Shown in pieces: positions 1-5,943 of a DNA stretch of 5,943 nt; positions within the stretch are counted from its first letter, which is position 1, and every line of letters begins with the position of its first letter. The stretch comes from RGIG8748 sp045545635. Its GTDB lineage: Bacteria; Bacillota; Clostridia; UMGS1810. A program made the translations under genes and the position numbers. The notes beneath the pieces are model-generated. The model saw only the letters and a list, made by a program, of their open reading frames with translations. It ran no database searches and was not told the origin of the DNA. Location: positions 1 to 5,943 of the forward strand of contig JAZQBI010000103.1 of NCBI GenBank assembly GCA_045545635.1, in the 5' to 3' direction.

Positions 1-2394
1 GGTGTATCCTTTGGATTTAAAGAACTTAATGAAGAAGCACAAAACGAAGGTATTGTGACTTCTAATGTTAAAAATATCAGAATAATCCTCTATTATTTAG
101 CAATAAAAAATTACATAAACAATGAAGAAAATCGAGAAAGTTTTCCGGTGAAGCTTGTTCCTTCACTTGATTTAAAACGACTCTTGGATAAGTTCGAGAG
201 GAGAATTGATATTTGTAGATTTATTCTTGGAGAGCTGTATAGTAAAACAGTATCAAATGAAGAAAGTGATACAGAGAAGAAACCTGTTGAGTTTTCTTTG
301 GTAGGATTATTTAACGCATATCAATCCGTGCGTAGAATGGATTTTGCCGTTTCCCCCGTGGTGCTTTCTGATGTGGAAGATGCTCTTTTGTATTTGTCCA
401 AAACGGGGGCGTTAAAACTTGAAGGTGGTTTTCTTGTACTTTATAATGGCATGGAAATTAAGCGCGTAGTTATGGATAATCGTATCAAATACAAGGTTGA
501 TGATTATCGTTTGCTTGACGAATTCTACAAGCAGAAGATTAGGCAGATTCATATTGTCGGTGAATATGCAAACCTTATGGTACGTGATTATAATGCGGCA
601 TTACAGTTTGTTCAAGACTACTTCAATATGGACTTTAAGAAATTCATAGCGACTTATTTCAAGGGAGAGCGTGCAAAGGAAATTGAACGCAATATTACAC
701 CGGATAGGTACAACCAATTATTTGGAGAGCTATCTGATAAGCAAGCTGAAATCATCAATGATGCAAAATCCAAATGTATTGTAGTAGCAGCAGGACCTGG
801 AAGCGGAAAAACAAGAGTTCTTGTTCACAAACTTGCATCTTTGTTGCTGCTTGAGGATGTAAAACACGAGCAGCTCTTGATGGTTACATTTTCTAGAGCG
901 GCTGCTACAGAGTTTAAAAAACGCTTAATTGGTTTGATCGGTAATGCAGCAAACTTCGTGGAAATTAAGACCTTTCACTCATATTGTTTTGATCTTCTTG
1001 GAAAGATTGGGACGCTTGAAGGGTCGAGTAATGTTGTGAAAAATGCCGCTGAGATGATTCGAAATGCAGAGGTAGAACAAGGTAAGATAACAAAAAATGT
1101 TTTGGTTATTGATGAAGCACAAGATATGGATGAGCATGAATTTGAGCTTGTAAAAGCTCTTATGACCGTTAATGTTGATATGCGAATTATTGCAGTTGGT
1201 GATGATGATCAGAATATTTATGAGTTCCGTGGTTCAAATTCCGAACATCTACGAACGTTAATCGATTATTACGGAGCAACCAAGTATGAGATGACGGAGA
1301 ATTACAGAAGTAAAAGGAATATTATTGCATTGGCTAATGCTTTTGCAGAAACGATTTCCAATAGAATGAAATCCGCTCCAATCGAGGCGGTGATGGACTA
1401 CTCTGGAGAAGTGCATATCACGCATCATGCTTGCACCAATATGGAGGAGGCAGTTGTTAACGAGCTTCTTGAAACATATAAAACCGGCAAGGCGTGCGTA
1501 CTGACTAACACGAACGACGAAGCTTTACGTATTCTTGGACTTTTGTTAAAGCACAGCAAGAGAGCAAAGCTGATTCAATCGCTTGACGGATTCAAACTTT
1601 ATAATCTTCTTGAAATTCGTTTTTTTCTAAATGTCATAGACAAGAATCTACATTCGCCTGTAATTTCAGACGATGTATGGGAAAATGCAAAAAGGGAATT
1701 GTTCGGCAATTATTGCAACAGTGCTTGTATTGATAATGTCAGTCATCTTATTTTGGATTTTGAAGCAACTCATTCTATAAAATATCGTACCGACTTTGAA
1801 GAGTTTTTAAGAGAGTCGAATTTTGAGGATTTTTATGATGAGCAAGATCAGGAGATTATATATGTTTCAACAATCCATAAATCAAAAGGTCGTGAGTTTG
1901 ATAATGTATATATGATGCTCAAAAACTCATCGGGCAAGACGGATGCAGAACGCAGAGCAATATATGTAGGTATGACAAGAGCTAAGAGTAATCTATACAT
2001 TCATACAAATACTTCAATTTTTGATAATTATTATATATCCGGCATTGAACATATTGTAGATCAAACGTCATATGGCGAACCTTCGGAAATCGTGCTTCAA
2101 ACAACGCATAGAGATGTGGTGCTTGATTTTTTCAAGGATAAGAAGGAAATAATTTTTGCACTCCGTAGCGGTACAGCTCTTAAAATCGATGATGTATATC
2201 TAACGGCAGAGCAAAACGGTAGAGATGTGCGAGTAGCAAAGTTTTCTAAGGCGTTTACGCAAATGCTTATAAAACTTGAAGAAAAAGGTTATGTGCCGCA
2301 ATCATCAAAAATACGATTTATTGTTGCTTGGAAGGGAGAAAATGATGAAGAAGAGACGCCTATCTTATTGGTGGATATTTACTTAAAAAAATAA
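1..2394 (+). CDS. 5'-partial multi-domain helicase: winged-helix linker plus compact UvrD/PcrA-like SF1 helicase (possible RecQ-UvrD fusion)
   Basis: ATP-dependent DNA helicase of the UvrD/PcrA/Rep superfamily 1A class, expected to move 3'-to-5' on single-stranded DNA in the cytoplasm. Residues are numbered from the GTG at 55, although the frame is open to base 1, so the gene very likely begins outside the window. Motifs seen: Q-motif glutamine Q230; Walker A GPGSGKT 247-253; motif Ia VTFSRAA from 277; motif Ib TFHS 306-309; Walker B DEAQD 353-357; motif III GDDDQNIYEFRG 382-393; motif IV NYRS 416-419; motif V STIHKSKGREF 605-615; motif VI YVGMTRAK 637-644. All catalytic residues are present. 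Residues about 82-136 look like a winged helix and 144-201 form a helical segment with an HIVGEYA motif, reminiscent of the linker in RecQ-UvrD fusions. The 1B and 2B subdomains are much shorter than in PcrA. Residues 645-779 form an unassigned C-terminal domain. The SF1 assignment is secure; the RecQ part is inferred. Confidence 0.9.
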   Translation, partial: GVSFGFKELNEEAQNEGIVTSNVKNIRIILYYLAIKNYINNEENRESFPVKLVPSLDLKRLLDKFERRIDICRFILGELYSKTVSNEESDTEKKPVEFSLVGLFNAYQSVRRMDFAVSPVVLSDVEDALLYLSKTGALKLEGGFLVLYNGMEIKRVVMDNRIKYKVDDYRLLDEFYKQKIRQIHIVGEYANLMVRDYNAALQFVQDYFNMDFKKFIATYFKGERAKEIERNITPDRYNQLFGELSDKQAEIINDAKSKCIVVAAGPGSGKTRVLVHKLASLLLLEDVKHEQLLMVTFSRAAATEFKKRLIGLIGNAANFVEIKTFHSYCFDLLGKIGTLEGSSNVVKNAAEMIRNAEVEQGKITKNVLVIDEAQDMDEHEFELVKALMTVNVDMRIIAVGDDDQNIYEFRGSNSEHLRTLIDYYGATKYEMTENYRSKRNIIALANAFAETISNRMKSAPIEAVMDYSGEVHITHHACTNMEEAVVNELLETYKTGKACVLTNTNDEALRILGLLLKHSKRAKLIQSLDGFKLYNLLEIRFFLNVIDKNLHSPVISDDVWENAKRELFGNYCNSACIDNVSHLILDFEATHSIKYRTDFEEFLRESNFEDFYDEQDQEIIYVSTIHKSKGREFDNVYMMLKNSSGKTDAERRAIYVGMTRAKSNLYIHTNTSIFDNYYISGIEHIVDQTSYGEPSEIVLQTTHRDVVLDFFKDKKEIIFALRSGTALKIDDVYLTAEQNGRDVRVAKFSKAFTQMLIKLEEKGYVPQSSKIRFIVAWKGENDEEETPILLVDIYLKK

Positions 2395-2641
2395 CAAATA
2401 TTGAATATCATAATAATTTGTTGAAGGTGATTTTTCTTATATACTTGACGAAAAGAGAAATTTGCCTGTGAGATTTTCTCGGAAGCAAAAGAATTCTTGA
2501 GTTGATTATGATATTTTATTTGATATATTTTAGAATGATTATCCTAAAGGCAAAGGTAGAGATAAAATTGTGAAATTAATGTCTTGATCCTTTTAGTTGT
2601 ATGTAAAATGACTTATATTTATGCGAAAAAAAGAAAAATAT

Positions 2642-2675
2642 ACTGTTTATATATATGGAGACTATATAAACTAGT
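2642..2675. repeat. Imperfect AT-rich inverted repeat upstream of the vWA promoter
   Basis: The arms GTTTATATA (2645-2653) and TATATAAAC (2663-2671) are perfect 9-base reverse complements around a 9-base loop. The match extends by three pairs (ACT at 2642-2644 with AGT at 2673-2675) if one T at 2672 is bulged. It ends about 40 bases before the -35 element. It could be an operator, a DNA-bending site or chance in AT-rich DNA. There is no T-run after it, so it is not a typical terminator. Confidence 0.4.
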
Positions 2676-2716
2676 ATACGATTTGCCACATTGTTCTTTA
2701 TAGTCATTGGTATTTA

Positions 2717-2745
2717 TTGACAATCGTCGAAAAATAGTATAGAAT
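2717..2745 (+). promoter_or_regulatory. Sigma-A type promoter for the vWA gene
   Basis: A perfect -35 box TTGACA (2717-2722) is followed by a 17-base spacer and a -10 box TAGAAT (2740-2745) that differs from consensus at one position. Optimal spacing plus near-consensus boxes predict a strong vegetative promoter with transcription starting near 2752, leaving a leader of about 50 bases before the ATG at 2801. This supports independent transcription of the vWA gene. It is predicted from sequence only. Confidence 0.75.
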
Positions 2746-2784
2746 GTCAAAAATTCATAAAAATGGTATTATTGTATGAATATG

Positions 2785-2797
2785 AGAGGGATGAGGG
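2785..2797 (+). promoter_or_regulatory. Ribosome binding site of the vWA gene
   Basis: Two purine runs, AGAGGG (2785-2790) and GAGGG (2793-2797), precede the ATG at 2801. The first lies 10 bases upstream, an acceptable distance; the second is only 3 bases away and probably too close. ATGs at 2776 and 2791 are in another frame. The site, together with the signal peptide that begins immediately, fixes 2801 as the start. Confidence 0.7.
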
Positions 2798-2800
2798 ATT

Positions 2801-5800
2801 ATGAAGTATTTAAAGTGTTTTGTTGCCATTTTAGTTATTGTCATGATGGCTTCTTTTTTTTCATTGAATATATCGGCAGATTCTAAGCCAAATAATGGCT
2901 CAGATTTCACACAAAAGCATGTTGTGGTTTTGTATGACGATTCAGGCAGTATGAAGACAGAGGCAAAAAGAGATTATGCCTTGTATTCTATCCAAATGCT
3001 TATGTCACTTCTTGAGGCTGAAGACTCGCTTACTGTTGTTCCGATGAATAGCACGAACAATGCAGAAGTAAATCTTTCAGCGACCGACCGTAATGCAGAA
3101 GTTGCACGTGTTTTGAACAATTCTTTTTTGGCAAATATTCCTACAGGTGGGACACCGAACGAATCTATAGCGAAAGCACGCCAAGTTCTGGAGAAAAAGG
3201 GGCTGCAGAAAAAAGAAAATTTGCTGTTAGAAGATAGTAATTCAAGTTACTATCTCGTTATATTAACAGATGGTGCTTTTGAGGATAGAAGGGATGCTAC
3301 GTATTTGGAGGATAGAATAAGAGAGCATTTGAGTAATTATCCTTCATTACATACACTTTATCTTGGTTTTGGAGATGCGGTTGACCTGGGCAAGTCATCT
3401 CTTTTAAACGAAATGGTTCTTTCGCCGTTTGCAGCATCAAGCGTCCCGGGAATAATTCAAACGATGCGGGAAGTAGCGAATGTGTTGTCCGGCAGATATA
3501 CAATTCCCTCTAATGAGTTTTCTGTTTCTGGGAACAAGGTAATGATTGATCTTTCTCAATATGAATTTTCAATGAGTAGCCTTTCTGTTATTGCTCAGGA
3601 CTGTGATGCGATAATCAGAAAAGTGACACTAGATGGAAACAATCTGGAAGTTACAAATCCATGCATTATTTCACCAACAACAACACTTCCGATAAAGAAG
3701 GGCTTTACAGGAGTTATAAGTGGTGATCCATATTTGTCAAAGGGTAAACTTGAAATTGAGTTTTCCTCTGAGGTAAAAAATGTTTCTTTGCTTGCAAAGC
3801 CGGCACTTTCGATAGATGCATATCTTGAATATTGTGAGAATGGTACATACAAAGAAGTTGATACTCAATTTATAAATAGTAATCTTTCAGTAGGAGATAA
3901 AATCAGAGTTGGATATAAAGTGTCTGACAAAGCAAATGGTTCACCTGTGGATGTAAAATCAATATTTGGAGATGTCGAAACAAAAGTTACATATGCAGGG
4001 AATAGTTTTAAATGTGGCGAAGATTTCCCTCTTGTGCTTGGAACAAATGAAATAAGTGTAAAAGTAAGCCTTATGAAGGGTAAATATGCCATGTATGACT
4101 CATTTACTTGTTGTGTTGAGGAGAATCCAAACCATTATCGTATCGAGGTTGAGTTCGAAGATATAGTAGACTCGGTGACAAAAAAAACGAAGTCGATTTA
4201 CACGATATATGTAGCTAATAAACCATTAACCTCAAACCAGCTTAAAGACTATACATGGACAGTTTCATTGAAAGACCCTGATGGTAATGAAGTACCGATT
4301 AAGAGTACCTTGGGAAGCGACGGTAGAATACAAACAACGGCATCCTTAGAACCGGACAAGTTTGGTGAGTATACCGAGTCTTTTATGATAGAATCTCCTG
4401 AAAAGCTTTCAAGAGCACACGAGCATACAGTAGCATATTATCCAAAAAATATTGCAGTGCAGCTTGTCTCTGGTGGTGGATTTAGTATAAGTGAATCTGA
4501 GCTTGCGGATGGAAAAAGTGACGAATTAAAGTTTGAACTTTTTGCTGATGGCAAACCTTTTTCTTTTGAAAACAGTATGCTGAATGTAGTACTTGATTTT
4601 GACGGCATTAATATTTCGTCATTTGCTAATATAAACGGCAATACTCTAGTGTATAAGCCAAAGCTTTCTGATACGGGTAAAGGAATCCTTGAAGTAGGAG
4701 AAAAGACAATATCATTAACGGTTAATTTCCTTGACGTGCCTGAATTAGCAAGCTCTGCAAGTGGTAATTTTACATTGACTTCATCTGTTTATACTGTTGA
4801 ATCTGTTGCTTCAGAAAATAAAAAAATTGACAGATTTAAACTGGAAGACAATAACGCTAAGTTACATTTCAGAGTTTTAAGAGATGGAACACCTCTTAGC
4901 ATGGCAGAAATGAAATCTCTTTATGATGATGATAAACTTGTTATAAGAGATTCGGGTACGTTAAGTGGTTTCGTAGAATGGTTCTTGCCTTGTGACAAAA
5001 AGTGCATGGTTGAGGAAAAAGATGGATATGGTGTGTTAACGGTTTCTGTTGTAAATGATCAGTCGTGGATACCAGCGTTCTTTACTTCAATGTTTGTGGC
5101 ACAGATTGACGAAAATGTTGAAGTGATTCTTGAATTTAATTCGAGCAGTGGAACAGATAGCTTTATTTTTACTAGTAGTCCTTGGTGGGAATATCTTTGG
5201 AGAATAGCTTTATTTATTGCTATTGTGTACGTCATAGTACATATTACTTGTTATATTATAGGTTTCTTTACATGTAAGCTACTCCCAAGTGGAACATTTC
5301 TTTATATAAGCTTAAAGGCTCAGAAATTTTCAGTTACACCTGAAACGGTCAATATTACAAAAAAGGAAATTGTCATTTGGCATATCAAGAGATTTTTGCG
5401 TTTGCCAATCCCTTCAGGAAATGAAACATTACCTTCACTTTTTGATCATCAAGTATTTACTACAAGTGTGAAGTGGTTGACAGATGAGTTTAGATATGAC
5501 AAAACAAAAAAGCACTTTGTGTTTGATGCTACAAGCAGTTTTCAACGTATGATATATTGTTCTGAAGGTATTAGCGGTCAAGCTGCTGATGAATATAAAA
5601 GATACATAAACATGTTTAAAAACAGTGATTATGAAGGGGAGGAAATTAGCAAACCTCGTATTTCTTCTAATATTGTATCTGCTTTTTATATTGGTGAGGG
5701 TAATTTTAAGACAGCAGGTGATGAGGAAGTTCCTTTCTGTACTTGTTGTGGAAAAATTGTCAAAGGGCACAATTTTGATAATAAAATACTACACTTTGTT

Positions 5801-5818
5801 GCAAAATATAGAAGTTAA
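2801..5818 (+). CDS. Secreted, single-pass membrane vWA-domain protein with repeated beta-rich ectodomain and cytoplasmic tail
   Basis: Predicted type I membrane protein of 1005 residues that displays a metal-dependent binding domain outside the cell; the ligand is unknown. Residues 1-26 form a signal peptide (K2, K5, hydrophobic 7-22, likely cleavage after A26). A vWA domain spans about 38-230 with a complete MIDAS: D46-x-S48-x-S50, T118 in TGGTP, and D157 in TDG, so Mg2+-dependent binding is plausible. Residues about 232-794 are beta-rich with recurring modules (conserved prolines P382, P475, P586, P698) and eight cysteines, including C437-C438 and C731/C735. A tryptophan-rich stretch (W795, W796, W800) leads into one transmembrane helix at about 800-823. 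The tail 826-1005 is cytoplasmic by topology and ends in C980-x2-C983-x6-H990-x7-H998. There is no sortase LPXTG signal and no lipobox. The gene has its own promoter and ribosome binding site. vWA identity and topology are well supported; function is not known to me. Confidence 0.88.
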   Translation: MKYLKCFVAILVIVMMASFFSLNISADSKPNNGSDFTQKHVVVLYDDSGSMKTEAKRDYALYSIQMLMSLLEAEDSLTVVPMNSTNNAEVNLSATDRNAEVARVLNNSFLANIPTGGTPNESIAKARQVLEKKGLQKKENLLLEDSNSSYYLVILTDGAFEDRRDATYLEDRIREHLSNYPSLHTLYLGFGDAVDLGKSSLLNEMVLSPFAASSVPGIIQTMREVANVLSGRYTIPSNEFSVSGNKVMIDLSQYEFSMSSLSVIAQDCDAIIRKVTLDGNNLEVTNPCIISPTTTLPIKKGFTGVISGDPYLSKGKLEIEFSSEVKNVSLLAKPALSIDAYLEYCENGTYKEVDTQFINSNLSVGDKIRVGYKVSDKANGSPVDVKSIFGDVETKVTYAGNSFKCGEDFPLVLGTNEISVKVSLMKGKYAMYDSFTCCVEENPNHYRIEVEFEDIVDSVTKKTKSIYTIYVANKPLTSNQLKDYTWTVSLKDPDGNEVPIKSTLGSDGRIQTTASLEPDKFGEYTESFMIESPEKLSRAHEHTVAYYPKNIAVQLVSGGGFSISESELADGKSDELKFELFADGKPFSFENSMLNVVLDFDGINISSFANINGNTLVYKPKLSDTGKGILEVGEKTISLTVNFLDVPELASSASGNFTLTSSVYTVESVASENKKIDRFKLEDNNAKLHFRVLRDGTPLSMAEMKSLYDDDKLVIRDSGTLSGFVEWFLPCDKKCMVEEKDGYGVLTVSVVNDQSWIPAFFTSMFVAQIDENVEVILEFNSSSGTDSFIFTSSPWWEYLWRIALFIAIVYVIVHITCYIIGFFTCKLLPSGTFLYISLKAQKFSVTPETVNITKKEIVIWHIKRFLRLPIPSGNETLPSLFDHQVFTTSVKWLTDEFRYDKTKKHFVFDATSSFQRMIYCSEGISGQAADEYKRYINMFKNSDYEGEEISKPRISSNIVSAFYIGEGNFKTAGDEEVPFCTCCGKIVKGHNFDNKILHFVAKYRS

Positions 5819-5838
5819 ATTATATGAGAAACGAAGTT

Positions 5839-5861
5839 ATGCTACATTAAGCATGTAGTGT
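5839..5861. repeat. Small inverted repeat after the vWA gene
   Basis: CTACAT (5842-5847) and ATGTAG (5853-5858) are perfect reverse complements around a 5-base loop, and two wobble pairs plus one A-T pair can lengthen the stem to 9. It starts 21 bases after the vWA stop codon. The following bases lack a T-run, so a factor-independent terminator is doubtful. Its right arm overlaps the extended -10 element, so it could instead be an operator for a downstream promoter. Confidence 0.35.
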
Positions 5862-5867
5862 TATAAT
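5859..5867 (+). promoter_or_regulatory. Candidate extended -10 promoter for a gene beyond the right edge
   Basis: TG (5859-5860), one base, then TATAAT (5862-5867) is a perfect extended -10 element (TGnTATAAT). No good -35 hexamer sits at 16-18 bases upstream, which is compatible with extended -10 promoters. Transcription would start near 5874 and run rightward into about 70 visible bases without a start codon preceded by a ribosome binding site. A + strand gene beyond the window is therefore suggested, not shown. Confidence 0.4.
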
Positions 5868-5943
5868 GTTACACATAATCCCTAATCGATTCAACAAGAA
5901 TTAATAGAATTATTATCTGGTTGACACCAAGATTATGATTTTA

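Larger units (their letters stand above)
2395..2800. other. AT-rich intergenic spacer, no convincing gene
   Basis: This 406-base stretch separates the helicase stop codon from the vWA start codon. I see no RNA gene, no GC-rich hairpin followed by a T-run, and no open frame with a ribosome binding site. It holds, in order, a stop-interrupted protein-like frame (2417-2587), an AT-rich inverted repeat (2642-2675), a sigma-A type promoter (2717-2745) and a ribosome binding site just before 2801. Its length and the internal promoter argue that the two flanking genes are transcribed separately. No clear terminator for the helicase gene was recognised. Confidence 0.75.

Noticed and set aside
55..57. 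GTG as the true start of the helicase, with GAAGG at 46-50 as ribosome binding site
   Set aside because: The frame stays open to base 1 with protein-like sequence, and the first 200 residues look like an inter-domain linker rather than a natural N-terminus. An internal valine is more likely, though a real start here cannot be excluded without upstream sequence.
2394..2421. Inverted repeat ACAAAT/ATTTGT immediately after the helicase stop as terminator
   Set aside because: A 6-pair AT-rich stem with a 16-base loop and no immediate T-run is expected by chance in this composition.
2455..2480. Hairpin GAGAAA/TTTCTC as terminator of the helicase gene
   Set aside because: The stem is only 6-7 pairs, A/T-rich with a long loop, and no T-run follows.
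2506..2574. Short + strand open frame (about 22 codons from the ATG at 2508) in the spacer
   Set aside because: It has no good ribosome binding site and a simple hydrophobic, AT-driven composition, so it cannot be supported as a gene.
2801..2880. Lipoprotein signal (cysteine at residue 6) for the vWA protein
   Set aside because: C6 lies before the hydrophobic core rather than after it, and no lipobox is present; an ordinary signal peptide cleaved after A26 fits better.
5279..5296. LPSGT after the transmembrane helix as a sortase signal
   Set aside because: It is not LPXTG, and it lies on the cytoplasmic side of the helix with 175 residues following, unlike a sortase signal.
3297..5770. Several - strand open frames of 67-111 codons inside the vWA gene
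   Set aside because: They are antisense shadows of a well-supported coding sequence, without recognisable domains, promoters or ribosome binding sites.
5625..5858. + strand open frame of 77 codons overlapping the end of the vWA gene
   Set aside because: It lies almost wholly inside the vWA gene in another frame, has no clear ribosome binding site, and its translation is a low-complexity hydrophobic shadow.
1..5943. CRISPR array, tRNA/rRNA genes, insertion sequence ends, attachment sites
   Set aside because: No regularly spaced direct repeats, cloverleaf-like segments, rRNA-like sequence, transposase motifs or terminal inverted repeats with target duplications were seen on either strand.

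Overview
The window comes from an AT-rich genome. Its features suggest a low-GC Gram-positive bacterium, most likely a gut-type Clostridia/Firmicutes: purine-rich GAGGG-type ribosome binding sites, a consensus TTGACA/TAGAAT promoter, A/T-ending codons and lysine/asparagine-rich proteins. This placement is an inference from composition and protein style; no marker gene is present.

Layout, all on the + strand. (1) Positions 1-2394: the 3' part of a large helicase gene that is open through the left edge. The visible part holds a winged-helix-like linker, then a complete but unusually compact UvrD/PcrA-like superfamily 1 helicase core with all signature motifs, then a C-terminal domain of unknown function. 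The linker resembles the middle of RecQ-UvrD fusion helicases, so the missing N-terminus may be a RecQ-type SF2 helicase. (2) Positions 2395-2800: a 406-base AT-rich spacer with no convincing gene. It contains an inverted repeat, a near-perfect sigma-A promoter and a ribosome binding site for the next gene. A short, protein-like but stop-interrupted reading frame here may be gene debris. (3) Positions 2801-5818: a 1005-codon gene for a secreted, membrane-anchored von Willebrand factor A (vWA) protein. It has a signal peptide, a vWA domain with an intact metal-binding MIDAS, a long beta-rich ectodomain with repeated modules about 111 residues apart, one transmembrane helix and a cytoplasmic domain of about 180 residues ending in a possible zinc-binding CxCC...H...H motif. 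(4) Positions 5819-5943: a short tail with a small hairpin, a perfect extended -10 element and a TTGACA at the very edge, suggesting another + strand gene beyond the window.

The two genes are probably not one operon: the spacer is long and the second gene has its own strong promoter. A large multi-domain helicase beside a lineage-specific surface/signalling protein is typical of accessory regions. The sequence does not prove that they work together. The least explained object is the vWA protein, which looks built to bind something outside the cell and pass information to an unrecognised domain inside it.
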